Shown piece after piece: positions 50,850 to 60,077 of a stretch of 64,000 nucleotides of DNA (position 1 is its first letter; each line of letters begins with the position of its first letter). The DNA is from JBBQXK01 sp052387255. Its GTDB lineage: Bacteria > Pseudomonadota > Alphaproteobacteria > Rhodobacterales > Rhodobacteraceae. The notes under the pieces are model-generated. The model saw only the letters and a list, made by a program, of their open reading frames with translations, made no database searches and had not been told where the DNA came from. The stretch lies in NCBI GenBank assembly GCA_052387255.1, contig JBQTJI010000035.1, positions 32,282 to 96,281 on the forward strand. The letters are read 5' to 3'. The position numbers and the translations under genes were made by a program.

Positions 50850-51353
50850 TTATCCTTCGGTTTTCGGAGCGGGCGTCGCGGCAAGAGCCGACAACAGCGC
50901 CGGGTCCTGGATGATCTGGCCGATCAGGTTCTCGGCCCCCGACTTGCCGTCCATGTAGGTCATCAGGTTCGACAGTTGCGTCCGCGCGTCCAGCAGCTTC
51001 TTCAGCGGCTCGACCTTGCGGGCAATGGCGGCGGGGCTGAAATCGTCCATGCTCTCAAACGTCATGTCGACGGCCATGTTGCCCTCGCCCGTCAGGGTGT
51101 TCGGCACGGTGAAGGCCACGCGCGGCTTCATCGACTTCATCCGGTCGTCGAAGTTATCGACGTCGATTTCCAGGAACTTGCGGTCGGCGATGGCGGGCTG
51201 CGGGGCCTCGGACTTGCCTGCCAGGTCGGACATCACGCCCATCACGAAGGGCAGCTGCACCTTCTTTTCCGCGCCGTACAGTTCGACATCGTATTCGATC
51301 TGCACGCGGGGGGCGCGGTTGCGCGCGATGAACTTCTGTGAACTACCGGCCAT
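50850..51353 (-). CDS. tssB: T6SS sheath small subunit TssB
   Basis: A 167-residue canonical TssB (VipA). It starts MAGSSQKFIARNRAPRVQIE, followed by LPFVMGVMSDLAGK, DRKFLEIDVDNFDDRM and FTVPNTLTGEG. The ATG at 51353 is preceded by GGGAG. TssB pairs with TssC to form the contractile sheath; its N-terminal strand interlocks with neighbouring subunits. About 30 of its first 158 residues differ from the N-terminal domain of the giant fusion, showing a fairly recent duplication. Confidence 0.96.
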   Translation of the reverse strand: MAGSSQKFIARNRAPRVQIEYDVELYGAEKKVQLPFVMGVMSDLAGKSEAPQPAIADRKFLEIDVDNFDDRMKSMKPRVAFTVPNTLTGEGNMAVDMTFESMDDFSPAAIARKVEPLKKLLDARTQLSNLMTYMDGKSGAENLIGQIIQDPALLSALAATPAPKTEG

Positions 51354-51450
51354 TACTTGCTCCCTGCAGGTGCATCGGGTTTTGTGACAGACCATGCCGC
51401 TTTACGGGGGGTCAGGTCAATCGTCATGAGCGGCTTGCCACGGGGCATCA

Positions 51451-52518
51451 TCATTCGTCCTCCTCGCTCTCGGTGATGCCGCCGACCAGGTGCACGTTCG
51501 ACAGCCCGTCCGGAGCCATGTCCTTGATGATGTCGAGGAAGTTCATGCCGACCATGCGCTTGGCCCGCTCGAGCAGGATCGGCACGGGACTGGAGGGTTC
51601 GGACCGGGCGTAATAGGCGATGATGCGGTCCAGCATGTTCTTGACGTCCTGCTGGGTGTTGATCGCGCCGGACCCGCCGCCACCCGCCGCGGCACCAAAG
51701 CCACCGCCACCCCGCGCCGCGCCGCGGCCACCGTCGCCGGAATCGCCGCCACCACCGTCGTCGGACGCACCGGCATCCTCGACCTCGCCAAAGCCAGCGT
51801 TGGAGAACCTGGACAGGACCTGCTTCAGAAGCGCCGTCAACTCGCTCATGTCAGGGGCGGCGGACGGCACCTTGTCATCCAGGATACCCTCGATGGCAAT
51901 GACATCCTCCAGCGCCTTGGCGGCACCGGCACGCGCTGCGGCAACCTTTTCCCCGTTCGAATCCTGAAACGCCGCGCTGATCTGCGACAGCACCGGCGGG
52001 TCATCCATGCCGGGCGGGGGGGGCAGTTCTCCTTCTGCGATCAGGATGTCGCGAAACGTCATCTTGCCGAAGGTGCGGCTGTCGGTCAGCGGCGCCATCC
52101 GGATGGCCTTCTGGATCGTTTCCAGCCCGGTAAGCGACGCCACCGCATTGACCCGCATCGTCGGATCGTCGTCGTCGTCGGCATCCAGTTGCGGGTGGCA
52201 GGTGTCCCAATACTGTTCCAGCACACCCCGGATGTAGCCCGTGACCTCGGCGAAACCGGGAAAACCCTTGGTCCGCAGCATGGAATGCGCCAGGATCACT
52301 GCGGCGCGCAGGTCGTGGCTGCGGCCCAGCACGTCCATGGCCTGGGCGATCACCTCGACATGGTCGGCCTCTTCGGCGGCGATGATCGTGTCGCCGATCT
52401 GGCGCTCCTCGCCGGGCTGTGCCGCCAGTTCCAGCGAGATGAAGGCCGGATCGTATTCCAGGTTCTCGCCACTGGGTTCGTCGTCACCGTGGCTTTTCAG
52501 CAGGTCGGCAATATCCAT
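51451..52518 (-). CDS. tssA: T6SS cap/baseplate protein TssA
   Basis: A 355-residue TssA. The ImpA_N domain (about residues 1-190) has SGENLEYDPAFISLE, RSHDLRAAVILAHSMLRTKGF and TFRDILIAEGELPPP. A striking Gly-rich linker (about 252-285) leads to a C-terminal domain (NTQQDVKNMLDRIIAYYARSEPSSPVPILLERAKRMVGMNFLDIIKD), which matches the short TssA C-terminal type. TssA guides tube and sheath polymerisation. It is the first gene of the minus-strand T6SS operon, 274 bases from a divergent gene pair. The gap to tssB is 97 bases. Confidence 0.93.
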   Translation of the reverse strand: MDIADLLKSHGDDEPSGENLEYDPAFISLELAAQPGEERQIGDTIIAAEEADHVEVIAQAMDVLGRSHDLRAAVILAHSMLRTKGFPGFAEVTGYIRGVLEQYWDTCHPQLDADDDDDPTMRVNAVASLTGLETIQKAIRMAPLTDSRTFGKMTFRDILIAEGELPPPPGMDDPPVLSQISAAFQDSNGEKVAAARAGAAKALEDVIAIEGILDDKVPSAAPDMSELTALLKQVLSRFSNAGFGEVEDAGASDDGGGGDSGDGGRGAARGGGGFGAAAGGGGSGAINTQQDVKNMLDRIIAYYARSEPSSPVPILLERAKRMVGMNFLDIIKDMAPDGLSNVHLVGGITESEEDE

Positions 52519-52640
52519 GCCTGTCTCGCAATCTTCTCAACGACTTCCAAGGGTCCAACGCGCGGGGGTGACGTTAGCAGAAGCAAATCGGCAATCCAGC
52601 GATTTCTGGACCGTACAACGCAATCTTGTGTCTCAAACAC

Positions 52641-52678
52641 CTGTCTCTGCGACAGAAGATAAGTCACGGCGGCGTGAC
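52641..52678. promoter_or_regulatory. Two inverted repeats in the tssA divergent region
   Basis: CTGTC-N5-GACAG (52641-52655) and GTCAC-N6-GTGAC (52663-52678) lie side by side in the 274-base gap between tssA (minus) and the unknown gene at 52793 (plus). The gap contains no gene. The repeats could be operator sites controlling both directions. I see no convincing -35/-10 pair, and the repeats are short enough to be chance. Confidence 0.35.
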
Positions 52679-52792
52679 CTGCAAGATGGTCTGCGTGAAA
52701 TCCTCGTCAGTCCCCGCTTGACCAGGGGGGCCGGTTGGCCGCATCCTCTGTCCTGTTGGTTCAGACATTTCCCATGCTTCAGGGGTTCATCC

Positions 52793-53182
52793 ATGCCCGA
52801 TGACGACAACGATGATGATGAAGGTGGTGGCCTTGATCTCGATACGTCCGCCCTCAAGAAGTACATCAAGAAACTGGCCACCCGGACGATGGCCTTTTCC
52901 TATGCACCGCCGGCGGGGTCCGAAGGCGAGCCCGTGTTCACGCTGCACCGCACCAAGAAGCCGGTCGCGCTGAGCAAGGCGGTCAAGAAGGAAAAGAAGG
53001 AAAAGGAAGAACCGGGGAACAAGCTGAGCTTCGGCAGCATCACCATGCAGGACGGCGTCCTGGTGCTGACCTGCGAAAAGGAAGTCTCGGGCATGCAGAA
53101 GAAACTTGCCAAGATGTTCCGCGAAAAGCGCGTGCGCGTCGACTTCAAGATCGTCGGGCGCGGCGGCGACGAGGTGGCCTGA
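52793..53182 (+). CDS. Unknown protein, first of a paralogous pair divergent from tssA
   Basis: A 129-residue protein. Acidic N terminus (MPDDDNDDDEGGG), then a core domain: LKKYIKKLATRTMAFSYAPP, a PVFTLHRTKKPVAL motif, a Lys/Glu-rich linker, and ITMQDGVLVLTCEKEVSG followed by KKLAKMFREKRVRVDFKIVG. The core is clearly homologous to that of the next gene. AGGGG precedes the ATG. No signal peptide or membrane helix, so a cytoplasmic protein is expected. I do not recognise the family. Divergence from tssA suggests a T6SS link by position only. Confidence 0.7.
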   Translation: MPDDDNDDDEGGGLDLDTSALKKYIKKLATRTMAFSYAPPAGSEGEPVFTLHRTKKPVALSKAVKKEKKEKEEPGNKLSFGSITMQDGVLVLTCEKEVSGMQKKLAKMFREKRVRVDFKIVGRGGDEVA

Positions 53183-53186
53183 GGCG

Positions 53187-54146
53187 ATGGCGCGGCGACC
53201 CGCCGACGACGAGGATGACGACGATGACGACGACGACAAGCAGTATGTCGTCACCGGCGACGAACTGAAGAAACTGGTCCGGCTGGGCCGCAAGCGCCCG
53301 ATGCCCTTTGCCTTCTGCCCCTCGTCGGGCGACGACGACAGCCTGTTCGCCACCCACCGCAAGAAGCCCGCCAAGAAGATCGCCAAGGCCACCAAGGCCG
53401 ACAGCGGGCAGTTGAAGGTGGCCTGGGGCACCTTCGTCATCGTTGACCGGGTCATGGTGCTGACCTGCGACCGCGAACTGCCGTCCATCGCCAAGAAGCT
53501 CAAGAAACACATGCGGGCCGAACGGCTGCCCCTGAACATCCGCGTGCTGGACGCCACGGGCCGCGAGATCGAAAGCGACATCGAGGATCTGACCGGCGAG
53601 GATGACCCCTTCGCCGATCTGGGGGATGAGGACGAGGACGGCGACCACCTGGTCAAACGGCTGCGCCGCTTGGCCGACGCGGTGATGGCCGCGAGGGGGC
53701 AGGAGGGCGACCGCCTGCGCGACCTGATGGGATCGGCCCTGCGCGCGACCGAGGCGGGCAGCCGCGACAAGGCGCAGAAACTGGTGGCCCTGGTCGAGCG
53801 CGACGTGCGGCGGCTGATGGGGTCGGCGTCGCGCCCTGCCGGTGTGACGCTGCCCGACCTGCCGCCGCCGGATGACGAGGACGTTGACGATGAGGTCGAG
53901 GTCGAAGAGGACGAAGCACTCGAACCGGCCCGCGCCACTGCCGCCGAGCGCCTGCCCCTGGCGCGTCGGCTGAATGCCCTGCGCGACCGGGCGCAGGGCA
54001 CGGGGGGCACGGCGGCGGAACGGCTGATGCAGGCGCTTGGCCTGGCGGCACGGACATTGCGCGACGGCGACGCGCAGGGCGCGACCGAGGCCATGGACAG
54101 GATCGAAGCGGCCATCGACCGGGTCGAGGCGCGGTCGTCGGTGTGA
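53187..54146 (+). CDS. Unknown protein, second of the paralogous pair, with extra C-terminal domain
   Basis: A 319-residue protein starting four bases after the previous stop. The first 120 residues repeat the core of its neighbour: an acidic start (DDEDDDDDDDDKQ), ELKKLVRLGRKRPMPFAFCP, LFATHRKKPAKKI, FVIVDRVMVLTCDRELPS and KKLKKHMRAERLPLNIRVL. The remaining 200 residues are helical and acidic with DLPPPDDEDVDDEVEVEEDE in the middle, flanked by Ala/Arg-rich helices (AAERLMQALGLAARTLRDGDAQG). The ATG at 53187 is chosen over upstream codons that lie in the first gene. No known family recognised. Confidence 0.7.
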   Translation: MARRPADDEDDDDDDDDKQYVVTGDELKKLVRLGRKRPMPFAFCPSSGDDDSLFATHRKKPAKKIAKATKADSGQLKVAWGTFVIVDRVMVLTCDRELPSIAKKLKKHMRAERLPLNIRVLDATGREIESDIEDLTGEDDPFADLGDEDEDGDHLVKRLRRLADAVMAARGQEGDRLRDLMGSALRATEAGSRDKAQKLVALVERDVRRLMGSASRPAGVTLPDLPPPDDEDVDDEVEVEEDEALEPARATAAERLPLARRLNALRDRAQGTGGTAAERLMQALGLAARTLRDGDAQGATEAMDRIEAAIDRVEARSSV

Positions 54147-54157
54147 CCGGGGCGGCT

Positions 54158-54172
54158 GCCCCATTTCGGGGC
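54158..54172 (+). other. Short hairpin after the paralogous pair
   Basis: A 5-bp GCCCC/GGGGC stem with a 5-base loop begins 11 bases after the stop at 54146, in the 160-base gap before the DUF2126 gene. It has no T-run. The left arm can alternatively pair with GGGGC just upstream. Nothing else is visible in this gap. Confidence 0.35.
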
Positions 54173-54306
54173 ACAACGGCGCACCCTGCCGAAAATCCGG
54201 GCAAAACCTTGCAAGCATTCGCTCGCCGCACTGGCAGCAGCGGCAGAAGTGTGGAAGCCTGCACCCGCACCGCCTGTCCGGATTGCCGAAGGAACCTGCC
54301 CGCCCC

Positions 54307-57300
54307 ATGTCGATCAAGGCCGCGCTCTATCACCTGACGCACTACCGCTATGACCGCCCGGTCATCCTGGGGCCGCAGGTGATCCGCCTGCGCCCGGCTC
54401 CGCAGGGGCGGACGCCGGTCATCTCACACAGCCTGAAGGTGTCGCCCGGCGGCCACTTCGTGAACCACCAGCAGGACCCTTACGGCAACTGGCTGGCGCG
54501 GTTCGTGTTTCCCGAGCCGGTGCGCGAACTGAAGATCGAGGTCGATCTTGTGGCCGACATGTCGGTCTACAACCCCTTCGACTTTTTCGTCGAGGACAGC
54601 GCCAAGGAATGGCCCTTCGACTATCCCGCCGACCTCGCCCCCGACCTGTCGATCTACCGCACGCCCGAAGAGAGCGGGCCCTTGCTGCGGTCGTTCATCG
54701 ACGCCATTCCCCGCGGGGAAACCGGCACGGTCGACTTCCTCGTGGGCCTGAACCGCCACGTCGCGAATTCCATCGGCTACATCATCCGCATGGAACCCGG
54801 CGTCTTCACGCCCGAGGAATGCCTGGCTGCGGCCAAGGGCAGCTGCCGCGATTCGTCCTGGCTCTTGGTGCAGGTGCTGCGGCATCTGGGCTTTGCCGCG
54901 CGGTTCGTGTCGGGTTACCTGATCCAGCTCAAACCCGACCTCAAGGCGCTGGACGGCCCCTCGGGCACCGACGTGGACTTCTGCGATCTGCACGCCTGGG
55001 TCGAAGTCTACCTGCCCGGCGCGGGCTGGATCGGGATGGACCCGACCAGCGGCCTCTTGACCGGCGAATCCCACATCCCCCTGGCTGCCACCCCCCACTA
55101 CCGCAACGCCGCCCCGATCAGCGGTGTCGCCAGCTTTGCCGAGGTGGACTTCGGTTTCGAGATGAAGGTCACACGGGTGGCCGAACACCCGCGCATCACC
55201 AAGCCGTTCAGCGATGATGCCTGGGCCGACCTGAACGCCCTTGGCCACAAGGTCGATGCTGCCCTTGCCGCAGGCGACGTACGTCTGACGATGGGGGGCG
55301 AGCCAACCTTCGTGTCGATCGACGATTTCGAAAGCGCCGAGTGGAACACCGCCGCCGTCGGCCCGACGAAACGCGTCCTGGCCGACAAGCTGATCCGCCG
55401 CCTGCGCGACCGCTTCGCGCCGGGGGGGTTCCTGCATTACGGACAGGGCAAGTGGTATCCCGGCGAAACCCTGCCGCGCTGGACCTTTTCCCTCTACTGG
55501 CGCACCGACGGCCAGCCGGTCTGGGCCGACGCCGCCCTGATCGCCGAAGAGGGTGCGCAGACCGGCGTGACCCCGGTACAGGCGCAGGCCCTGCTGCAGG
55601 AAATTGCGGCAGAACTTCAGGTGGACGCCGACTGCATCCTGCCCGCCTTCGAGGACCCCGCGACCTGGCTGGTGAAAGAGGCGAACCTGCCCGCCAACGT
55701 CACGCCGCAAAACTCCGAACTGAAGGACCCCGAAGCGCGCCACCGCCTGGCCAGCGTGTTCAACCGGGGCCTGACGACACCCTCGGGCTATGTCCTGCCG
55801 GTGCAGACCTGGCAGGCCCTTGCCACCGGGCGACGCTGGCGGTCCGAGAAGTGGAAGCTTCGGCGCGGGCACATGTTCCTGGTGCCCGGCGACAGTCCGG
55901 TCGGCTATCGCCTGCCGCTGGAATCGCTGCCGCACGTCCCCGCCAGCCAGTACCCCTATATCAACCCGGTCGATCCCACCGTGCCCCGCCCGCCACTGCC
56001 GCCTGCCGGGGTGCCCCTGCGCGAACAGGCCGCCGCGCATTTCACCGCCGCGACGCCGCAGGCCGACCAGATCGAACAGGGCTCGCCCCTGGCCGAGGTC
56101 GGCGGCGCGATCCGCACCGCGCTGTCGGTCGAACCGCGCGACGGGCGGCTCTGCGTGTTCATGCCGCCGGTCGTTAGCGTCGAGGACTATCTCGACCTTC
56201 TGCAGGCCGCCGAGGCGGCGGCGAAACGGCTTGGCCTGCCGGTGCATATCGAAGGCTACGCGCCCCCCCACGACCCGCGCCTGAACGTGATCCGCGTGGC
56301 CCCCGACCCCGGCGTGATCGAGGTGAACATCCATCCGGCGTCGACCTGGGCCGACTGCGTGGCAACGACCGAGATCATCTACGAAGAGGCCCGCCAGTGC
56401 CGCCTGGGGGCCGACAAGTTCATGATCGACGGTCGCCACACCGGCACCGGCGGCGGCAACCATGTGGTGGTGGGGGGCGCGACCCCGAACGACAGCCCCT
56501 TCCTGCGCCGCCCCGACCTGCTCAAGTCGCTGATCCTGCACTGGAACCGGCATCCTTCCCTCTCCTACCTGTTCGCCGGTCTGTTCATCGGACCCACGTC
56601 ACAGGCCCCGCGCATGGACGAGGCGCGCCACGACGGCCTCTATGAACTGGAAATCGCCCTGTCCCAGATCCCCGCGCCGGGGCAGGGACCGGCCCCCTTC
56701 CCCTGGCTGACCGACCGCCTGCTGCGCAACCTCTTGACCGACGTCACCGGCAACACCCACCGCGCCGAAATCTGCATCGACAAGTTGTACTCGCCTGACG
56801 GCCCCACCGGCCGCCTGGGCCTGGTCGAGTTCCGGGGCTTCGAGATGCCGCCCAATGCGCGGATGAGCCTTGCCCAGCAACTCTTGATCCGGGCGATGGT
56901 GGCGCGGTTCTGGACTGCGCCCGCGCAGGGCACGCTCACCCGCTGGGGCACCGCGCTGCACGACCGCTTCATGCTGCCGCACTACCTGTGGCTGGATTTC
57001 CTGGATGTGCTGGCCGACCTGCGCGACCACGGGTTCGACCTGTCGCCCGACTGGTTCAAGGCCCTGGCAGAGTTCCGCTTTCCCTTCTGCGGCGAGGTCA
57101 TGGCCGAAGGCGTGCATCTGGAACTGAAGCAGGCGCTGGAACCCTGGCACGTGCTGGGCGAAACCGGGGCCATCGGCGGCACCGTGCGCTACACCGACAG
57201 CAGCACCGAACGCATGCAGGTGCGCCTGACTGCCGCCGACGCGGCGCGCTATGCCGTCACCTGCAACCGCCGGATGATGCCGCTGCGCCCCACGGGGGAT

Positions 57301-57780
57301 GGCGGCGCGGTCGCGGGCGTGCGGTTCAAGGCGTGGCAGCCTTCCAGTGCGATGCACCCGGTGATCCCGGTGCAGGCCCCCCTGACCTTTGACATCTACG
57401 ACACCTGGTCGGGCCGGGCGCTTGGCGGCTGCGTCTATCACGTCGCCCACCCCGGCGGGCGCAGCTATGACACCTTTCCGGTCAACGGCAACGAGGCCGA
57501 GGCCCGCCGCCTGTCGCGGTTCGAGGCCCACGGCCACACGCCCGCCGCCTACCGTCCCCTGCGCGAGGTCCCCCACCCCGAGTTTCCGATGACGCTGGAC
57601 CTGCGCCGCCCGGCGGGGGGTGAGGGGAGCGAAAGCCGTGCCGTATGGTTCAGCTCGGCACGGCCCACCGCACCGCAACAGGCGCTGACGTCATGGACCG
57701 CGCCGCAGCACGGATCGAGGATGCGACGGCCAAACTGCTGGCGGCCTACAGGCCGCTGCCCGGCACCGCCGACGAACTGA
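54307..57780 (+). CDS. DUF2126 transglutaminase-like protein
   Basis: A protein of about 1157 residues. The N-terminal part (about 1-290) is a transglutaminase-like cysteine-peptidase fold with CRDSSWLLVQVLRHLGFAARFVSGYL containing the Cys, DLHAWVEVYLPGAGW containing the His, and GMDPTSGL with the Asp. The remaining ~860 residues are the DUF2126 domain, with VDAALAAGDVRLTMGGEPTFVSIDD, FLHYGQGKWYPGETLPRW and HRAEICIDKLYSPD blocks. The ATG at 54307 opens the usual MSIKAALYHLTHYRYDRPV start. Its last 30 residues are encoded in an 88-base overlap with the next gene. The family is linked to peptide or amide-bond metabolism by context; no substrate is established. Confidence 0.85.
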   Translation: MSIKAALYHLTHYRYDRPVILGPQVIRLRPAPQGRTPVISHSLKVSPGGHFVNHQQDPYGNWLARFVFPEPVRELKIEVDLVADMSVYNPFDFFVEDSAKEWPFDYPADLAPDLSIYRTPEESGPLLRSFIDAIPRGETGTVDFLVGLNRHVANSIGYIIRMEPGVFTPEECLAAAKGSCRDSSWLLVQVLRHLGFAARFVSGYLIQLKPDLKALDGPSGTDVDFCDLHAWVEVYLPGAGWIGMDPTSGLLTGESHIPLAATPHYRNAAPISGVASFAEVDFGFEMKVTRVAEHPRITKPFSDDAWADLNALGHKVDAALAAGDVRLTMGGEPTFVSIDDFESAEWNTAAVGPTKRVLADKLIRRLRDRFAPGGFLHYGQGKWYPGETLPRWTFSLYWRTDGQPVWADAALIAEEGAQTGVTPVQAQALLQEIAAELQVDADCILPAFEDPATWLVKEANLPANVTPQNSELKDPEARHRLASVFNRGLTTPSGYVLPVQTWQALATGRRWRSEKWKLRRGHMFLVPGDSPVGYRLPLESLPHVPASQYPYINPVDPTVPRPPLPPAGVPLREQAAAHFTAATPQADQIEQGSPLAEVGGAIRTALSVEPRDGRLCVFMPPVVSVEDYLDLLQAAEAAAKRLGLPVHIEGYAPPHDPRLNVIRVAPDPGVIEVNIHPASTWADCVATTEIIYEEARQCRLGADKFMIDGRHTGTGGGNHVVVGGATPNDSPFLRRPDLLKSLILHWNRHPSLSYLFAGLFIGPTSQAPRMDEARHDGLYELEIALSQIPAPGQGPAPFPWLTDRLLRNLLTDVTGNTHRAEICIDKLYSPDGPTGRLGLVEFRGFEMPPNARMSLAQQLLIRAMVARFWTAPAQGTLTRWGTALHDRFMLPHYLWLDFLDVLADLRDHGFDLSPDWFKALAEFRFPFCGEVMAEGVHLELKQALEPWHVLGETGAIGGTVRYTDSSTERMQVRLTAADAARYAVTCNRRMMPLRPTGDGGAVAGVRFKAWQPSSAMHPVIPVQAPLTFDIYDTWSGRALGGCVYHVAHPGGRSYDTFPVNGNEAEARRLSRFEAHGHTPAAYRPLREVPHPEFPMTLDLRRPAGGEGSESRAVWFSSARPTAPQQALTSWTAPQHGSRMRRPNCWRPTGRCPAPPTN

Positions 57781-60077
57781 TCGGCCCGGACGGCACGATG
57801 CGCGCCGTGTGGCAGCCCTTTGCGGCGGCCTTCGGTGCCTTGACCGACGAAGACCGCGATGCCCGGTTCGCGCGGGGCAAGCAGTACCTGCGCGACGCGG
57901 GCGTCTTCTTCCGCCAGTACGGCGAGGAAACCTCATCCGAGCGGGACTGGCCGCTGTCGCCCGTCCCGGTGATCCTGGCGGACGAGGAATGGGCGGGCAT
58001 TGAAACCGCCCTGACGCAGCGCGCCGACCTTCTGGAAAGCGTGATGGCCGACCTCTACGGTCCGGGACGGCTGGTGACGGACGTCCTCTTGCCCGCCGCC
58101 GTGGTGGCGCGCAACGGCGAATGGCTGCGGCCCCTGGTGGGGGTGACGCCGCAGGGCGGCCACTTCCTGCACTTCATCGCTTTCGACATCGCGCGCAACC
58201 TCGACGGATCGTGGTTCGTGCTGGGCGACCGCACGCAGGCCCCTTCGGGCGCAGGGTTCGCGCTGGAAAACCGCGTGGCCACCAGCCGCGTGTTTCCCGA
58301 ACTGTTCCAGCGCGCGCAGGTGCACCGGCTGGCCGGGTTCTTCCGCCGCTTCCGCGACACGCTGCAAGGCCTGCGCCGCAGCCCCGGCAACCGCGTCGGC
58401 ATCCTGACCCCCGGCCCCCTGAACGACACCTACTTCGAACATGCCTATATCGCCCGCTACCTGGGCTTCAGCCTGCTGGAAGGCGAGGACCTGACGGTGC
58501 AGGACGGCCGGGCCATGGTCCGCACGGTCGAAGGGCTGCGCCCGATCGACGTGCTGTGGCGCAGGCTGGACAGCGCCTTTGCCGACCCGCTGGAACTGGA
58601 GGGCCGCTCGCGCATCGGCACGCCGGGGCTGATCGCGGCGCTGCGGGCGGGCAACCTGTCGATGGTCAACGCCCTCGGCTCGGGTCTGCTGGAAACCCCC
58701 GCCTTCCTGGCCTTCCTGCCGCGCATCAGCCGCCACCTGCAGGGCCGTCCGCTGATGATGCCGAACATCGCGACATGGTGGTGCGGACAGGCCAAGGAAC
58801 GGGCGCATGTGCAGGCCAACATCGCGGACCTGACCGTGGCCCACGCCTTTGGCGGCCGGTTGCCCTTCGAGGCCGCCCACCCCTCGGTGCCCGGCGACGC
58901 CGACCTGCCGATTGCCGCCTGGCTTGCGCGCGAGCCCGAGGCCGTGGTGGCACAGGAACGCGTGCGGCTGTCCACCACGCCGGTCTGGGCCGAGGGTGCC
59001 CTCGTGCCCCGCCCGATGAGCCTGCGCGTGTTCCTGGCGCGCACGCCGCAGGGCTGGGCGGTGATGAAGGGCGGCTATGCCCGCATCGGGCGTTCGGACG
59101 ACCCCACGGTCGTGGCGATGCAGGCGGGCGGGTCGGTGGCCGATGTCTGGGTGCGTGGCGACGCGCCCGTCCCGCAGGACAGCATGGTCGACGCCCGCGC
59201 CTCGGTCGCGCGCCCCTTCCGGTCGGCCCTGCCGGCGCGCGCGGCGGACAACCTGTTCTGGCTGGGCCGCTATGTCGAGCGGACCGAGACGGCGGCCCGC
59301 CACCTGCGCGCCTGGCACCTGCGCTTTGCCGAAAGCGGCACGGCGGATACCCCGCTCTTGGCGGCGCTTTCGGCGCATCTGGATGTGCTGGGCGTCGATC
59401 CGCAGGGCGACTTCGCCAGCGACCTGGCCGACCGCATCGACCGCGCCGTCGCCTGCGCCAGCCGGCTGCGCGACCGCTTTTCGGGCGACGGCTGGCAGGC
59501 GCTGAACGACCTGTCCCACCTCGCGCACGGCATGGCAGGTTCGGGCCACGGCGACGATGCCGCCCGCGCCTCGGGCGCGCTTCTGCGCCGCGTCGCGGGG
59601 CTGGCGGGGCTGGTGCACGAGAACATGTACCGCTCGGTCGGCTGGCGGTTCCTGACCATCGGGCGCGCGCTGGAACGGGCCGATGCCATGGCCGCCGTGC
59701 TGTTCCGTTTCGCCGCACCCGACGCGCCGGACGGCAGCCTCGACCTGGCGATCGAGCTGGGCGACAGCATCATGACCCACCGCCGCCGCTTTCCCGTGGG
59801 CATCGGGCGCGATTCGGTGATCGACCTTCTGGCGATGGACGACGAGAACCCCCGCTCGATCCTGTGGCAGCTGTCGGAACTGCGCGACCAGATCGCCCGC
59901 CTGCCGACCGCGGCGCACGAGGGCGGACCGATGGAGGATCTGCCGCGTGCGGTCCTGCTGGCGCATACGGGCCTCGCGGTCAGCACGCCCGCCGAGGTGG
60001 ACGGCACCGCCCTGCACGACATGCGCCGCGCCCTGTCGGCGATGTCCGACCTTGTGACACGGCGGTACCTGGCGTGA
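57693..60077 (+). CDS. Circularly permuted ATP-grasp fused to alpha-E domain
   Basis: A protein of about 794 residues joining two parts that are often separate genes. The first ~480 residues are a circularly permuted type-2 ATP-grasp, with VMADLYGPGRLV, AFDIARNLDGSWFVLGDRT, LTPGPLNDTYFEHAYIARYL and LEGEDLTVQDG. The remaining ~300 residues are an alpha-E (DUF403) helical domain, opening with ARAADNLFWLGRYVERTETAAR. ATP-grasp enzymes join a carboxylate to an amine using ATP. I chose ATG 57693; an in-frame ATG at 57645 is possible. The gene overlaps both neighbours (88 bases upstream; GTGA downstream), so all three are tightly coupled. Confidence 0.87.
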   Translation: MDRAAARIEDATAKLLAAYRPLPGTADELIGPDGTMRAVWQPFAAAFGALTDEDRDARFARGKQYLRDAGVFFRQYGEETSSERDWPLSPVPVILADEEWAGIETALTQRADLLESVMADLYGPGRLVTDVLLPAAVVARNGEWLRPLVGVTPQGGHFLHFIAFDIARNLDGSWFVLGDRTQAPSGAGFALENRVATSRVFPELFQRAQVHRLAGFFRRFRDTLQGLRRSPGNRVGILTPGPLNDTYFEHAYIARYLGFSLLEGEDLTVQDGRAMVRTVEGLRPIDVLWRRLDSAFADPLELEGRSRIGTPGLIAALRAGNLSMVNALGSGLLETPAFLAFLPRISRHLQGRPLMMPNIATWWCGQAKERAHVQANIADLTVAHAFGGRLPFEAAHPSVPGDADLPIAAWLAREPEAVVAQERVRLSTTPVWAEGALVPRPMSLRVFLARTPQGWAVMKGGYARIGRSDDPTVVAMQAGGSVADVWVRGDAPVPQDSMVDARASVARPFRSALPARAADNLFWLGRYVERTETAARHLRAWHLRFAESGTADTPLLAALSAHLDVLGVDPQGDFASDLADRIDRAVACASRLRDRFSGDGWQALNDLSHLAHGMAGSGHGDDAARASGALLRRVAGLAGLVHENMYRSVGWRFLTIGRALERADAMAAVLFRFAAPDAPDGSLDLAIELGDSIMTHRRRFPVGIGRDSVIDLLAMDDENPRSILWQLSELRDQIARLPTAAHEGGPMEDLPRAVLLAHTGLAVSTPAEVDGTALHDMRRALSAMSDLVTRRYLA

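Noticed and set aside
58121..60073. A long upstream extension of the second transglutaminase-like gene
   Set aside because: It reads through the ATP-grasp/alpha-E gene in another frame with Arg/Gly/Ala-rich nonsense; the GTG at 60074 fits the family start and overlaps the preceding stop.
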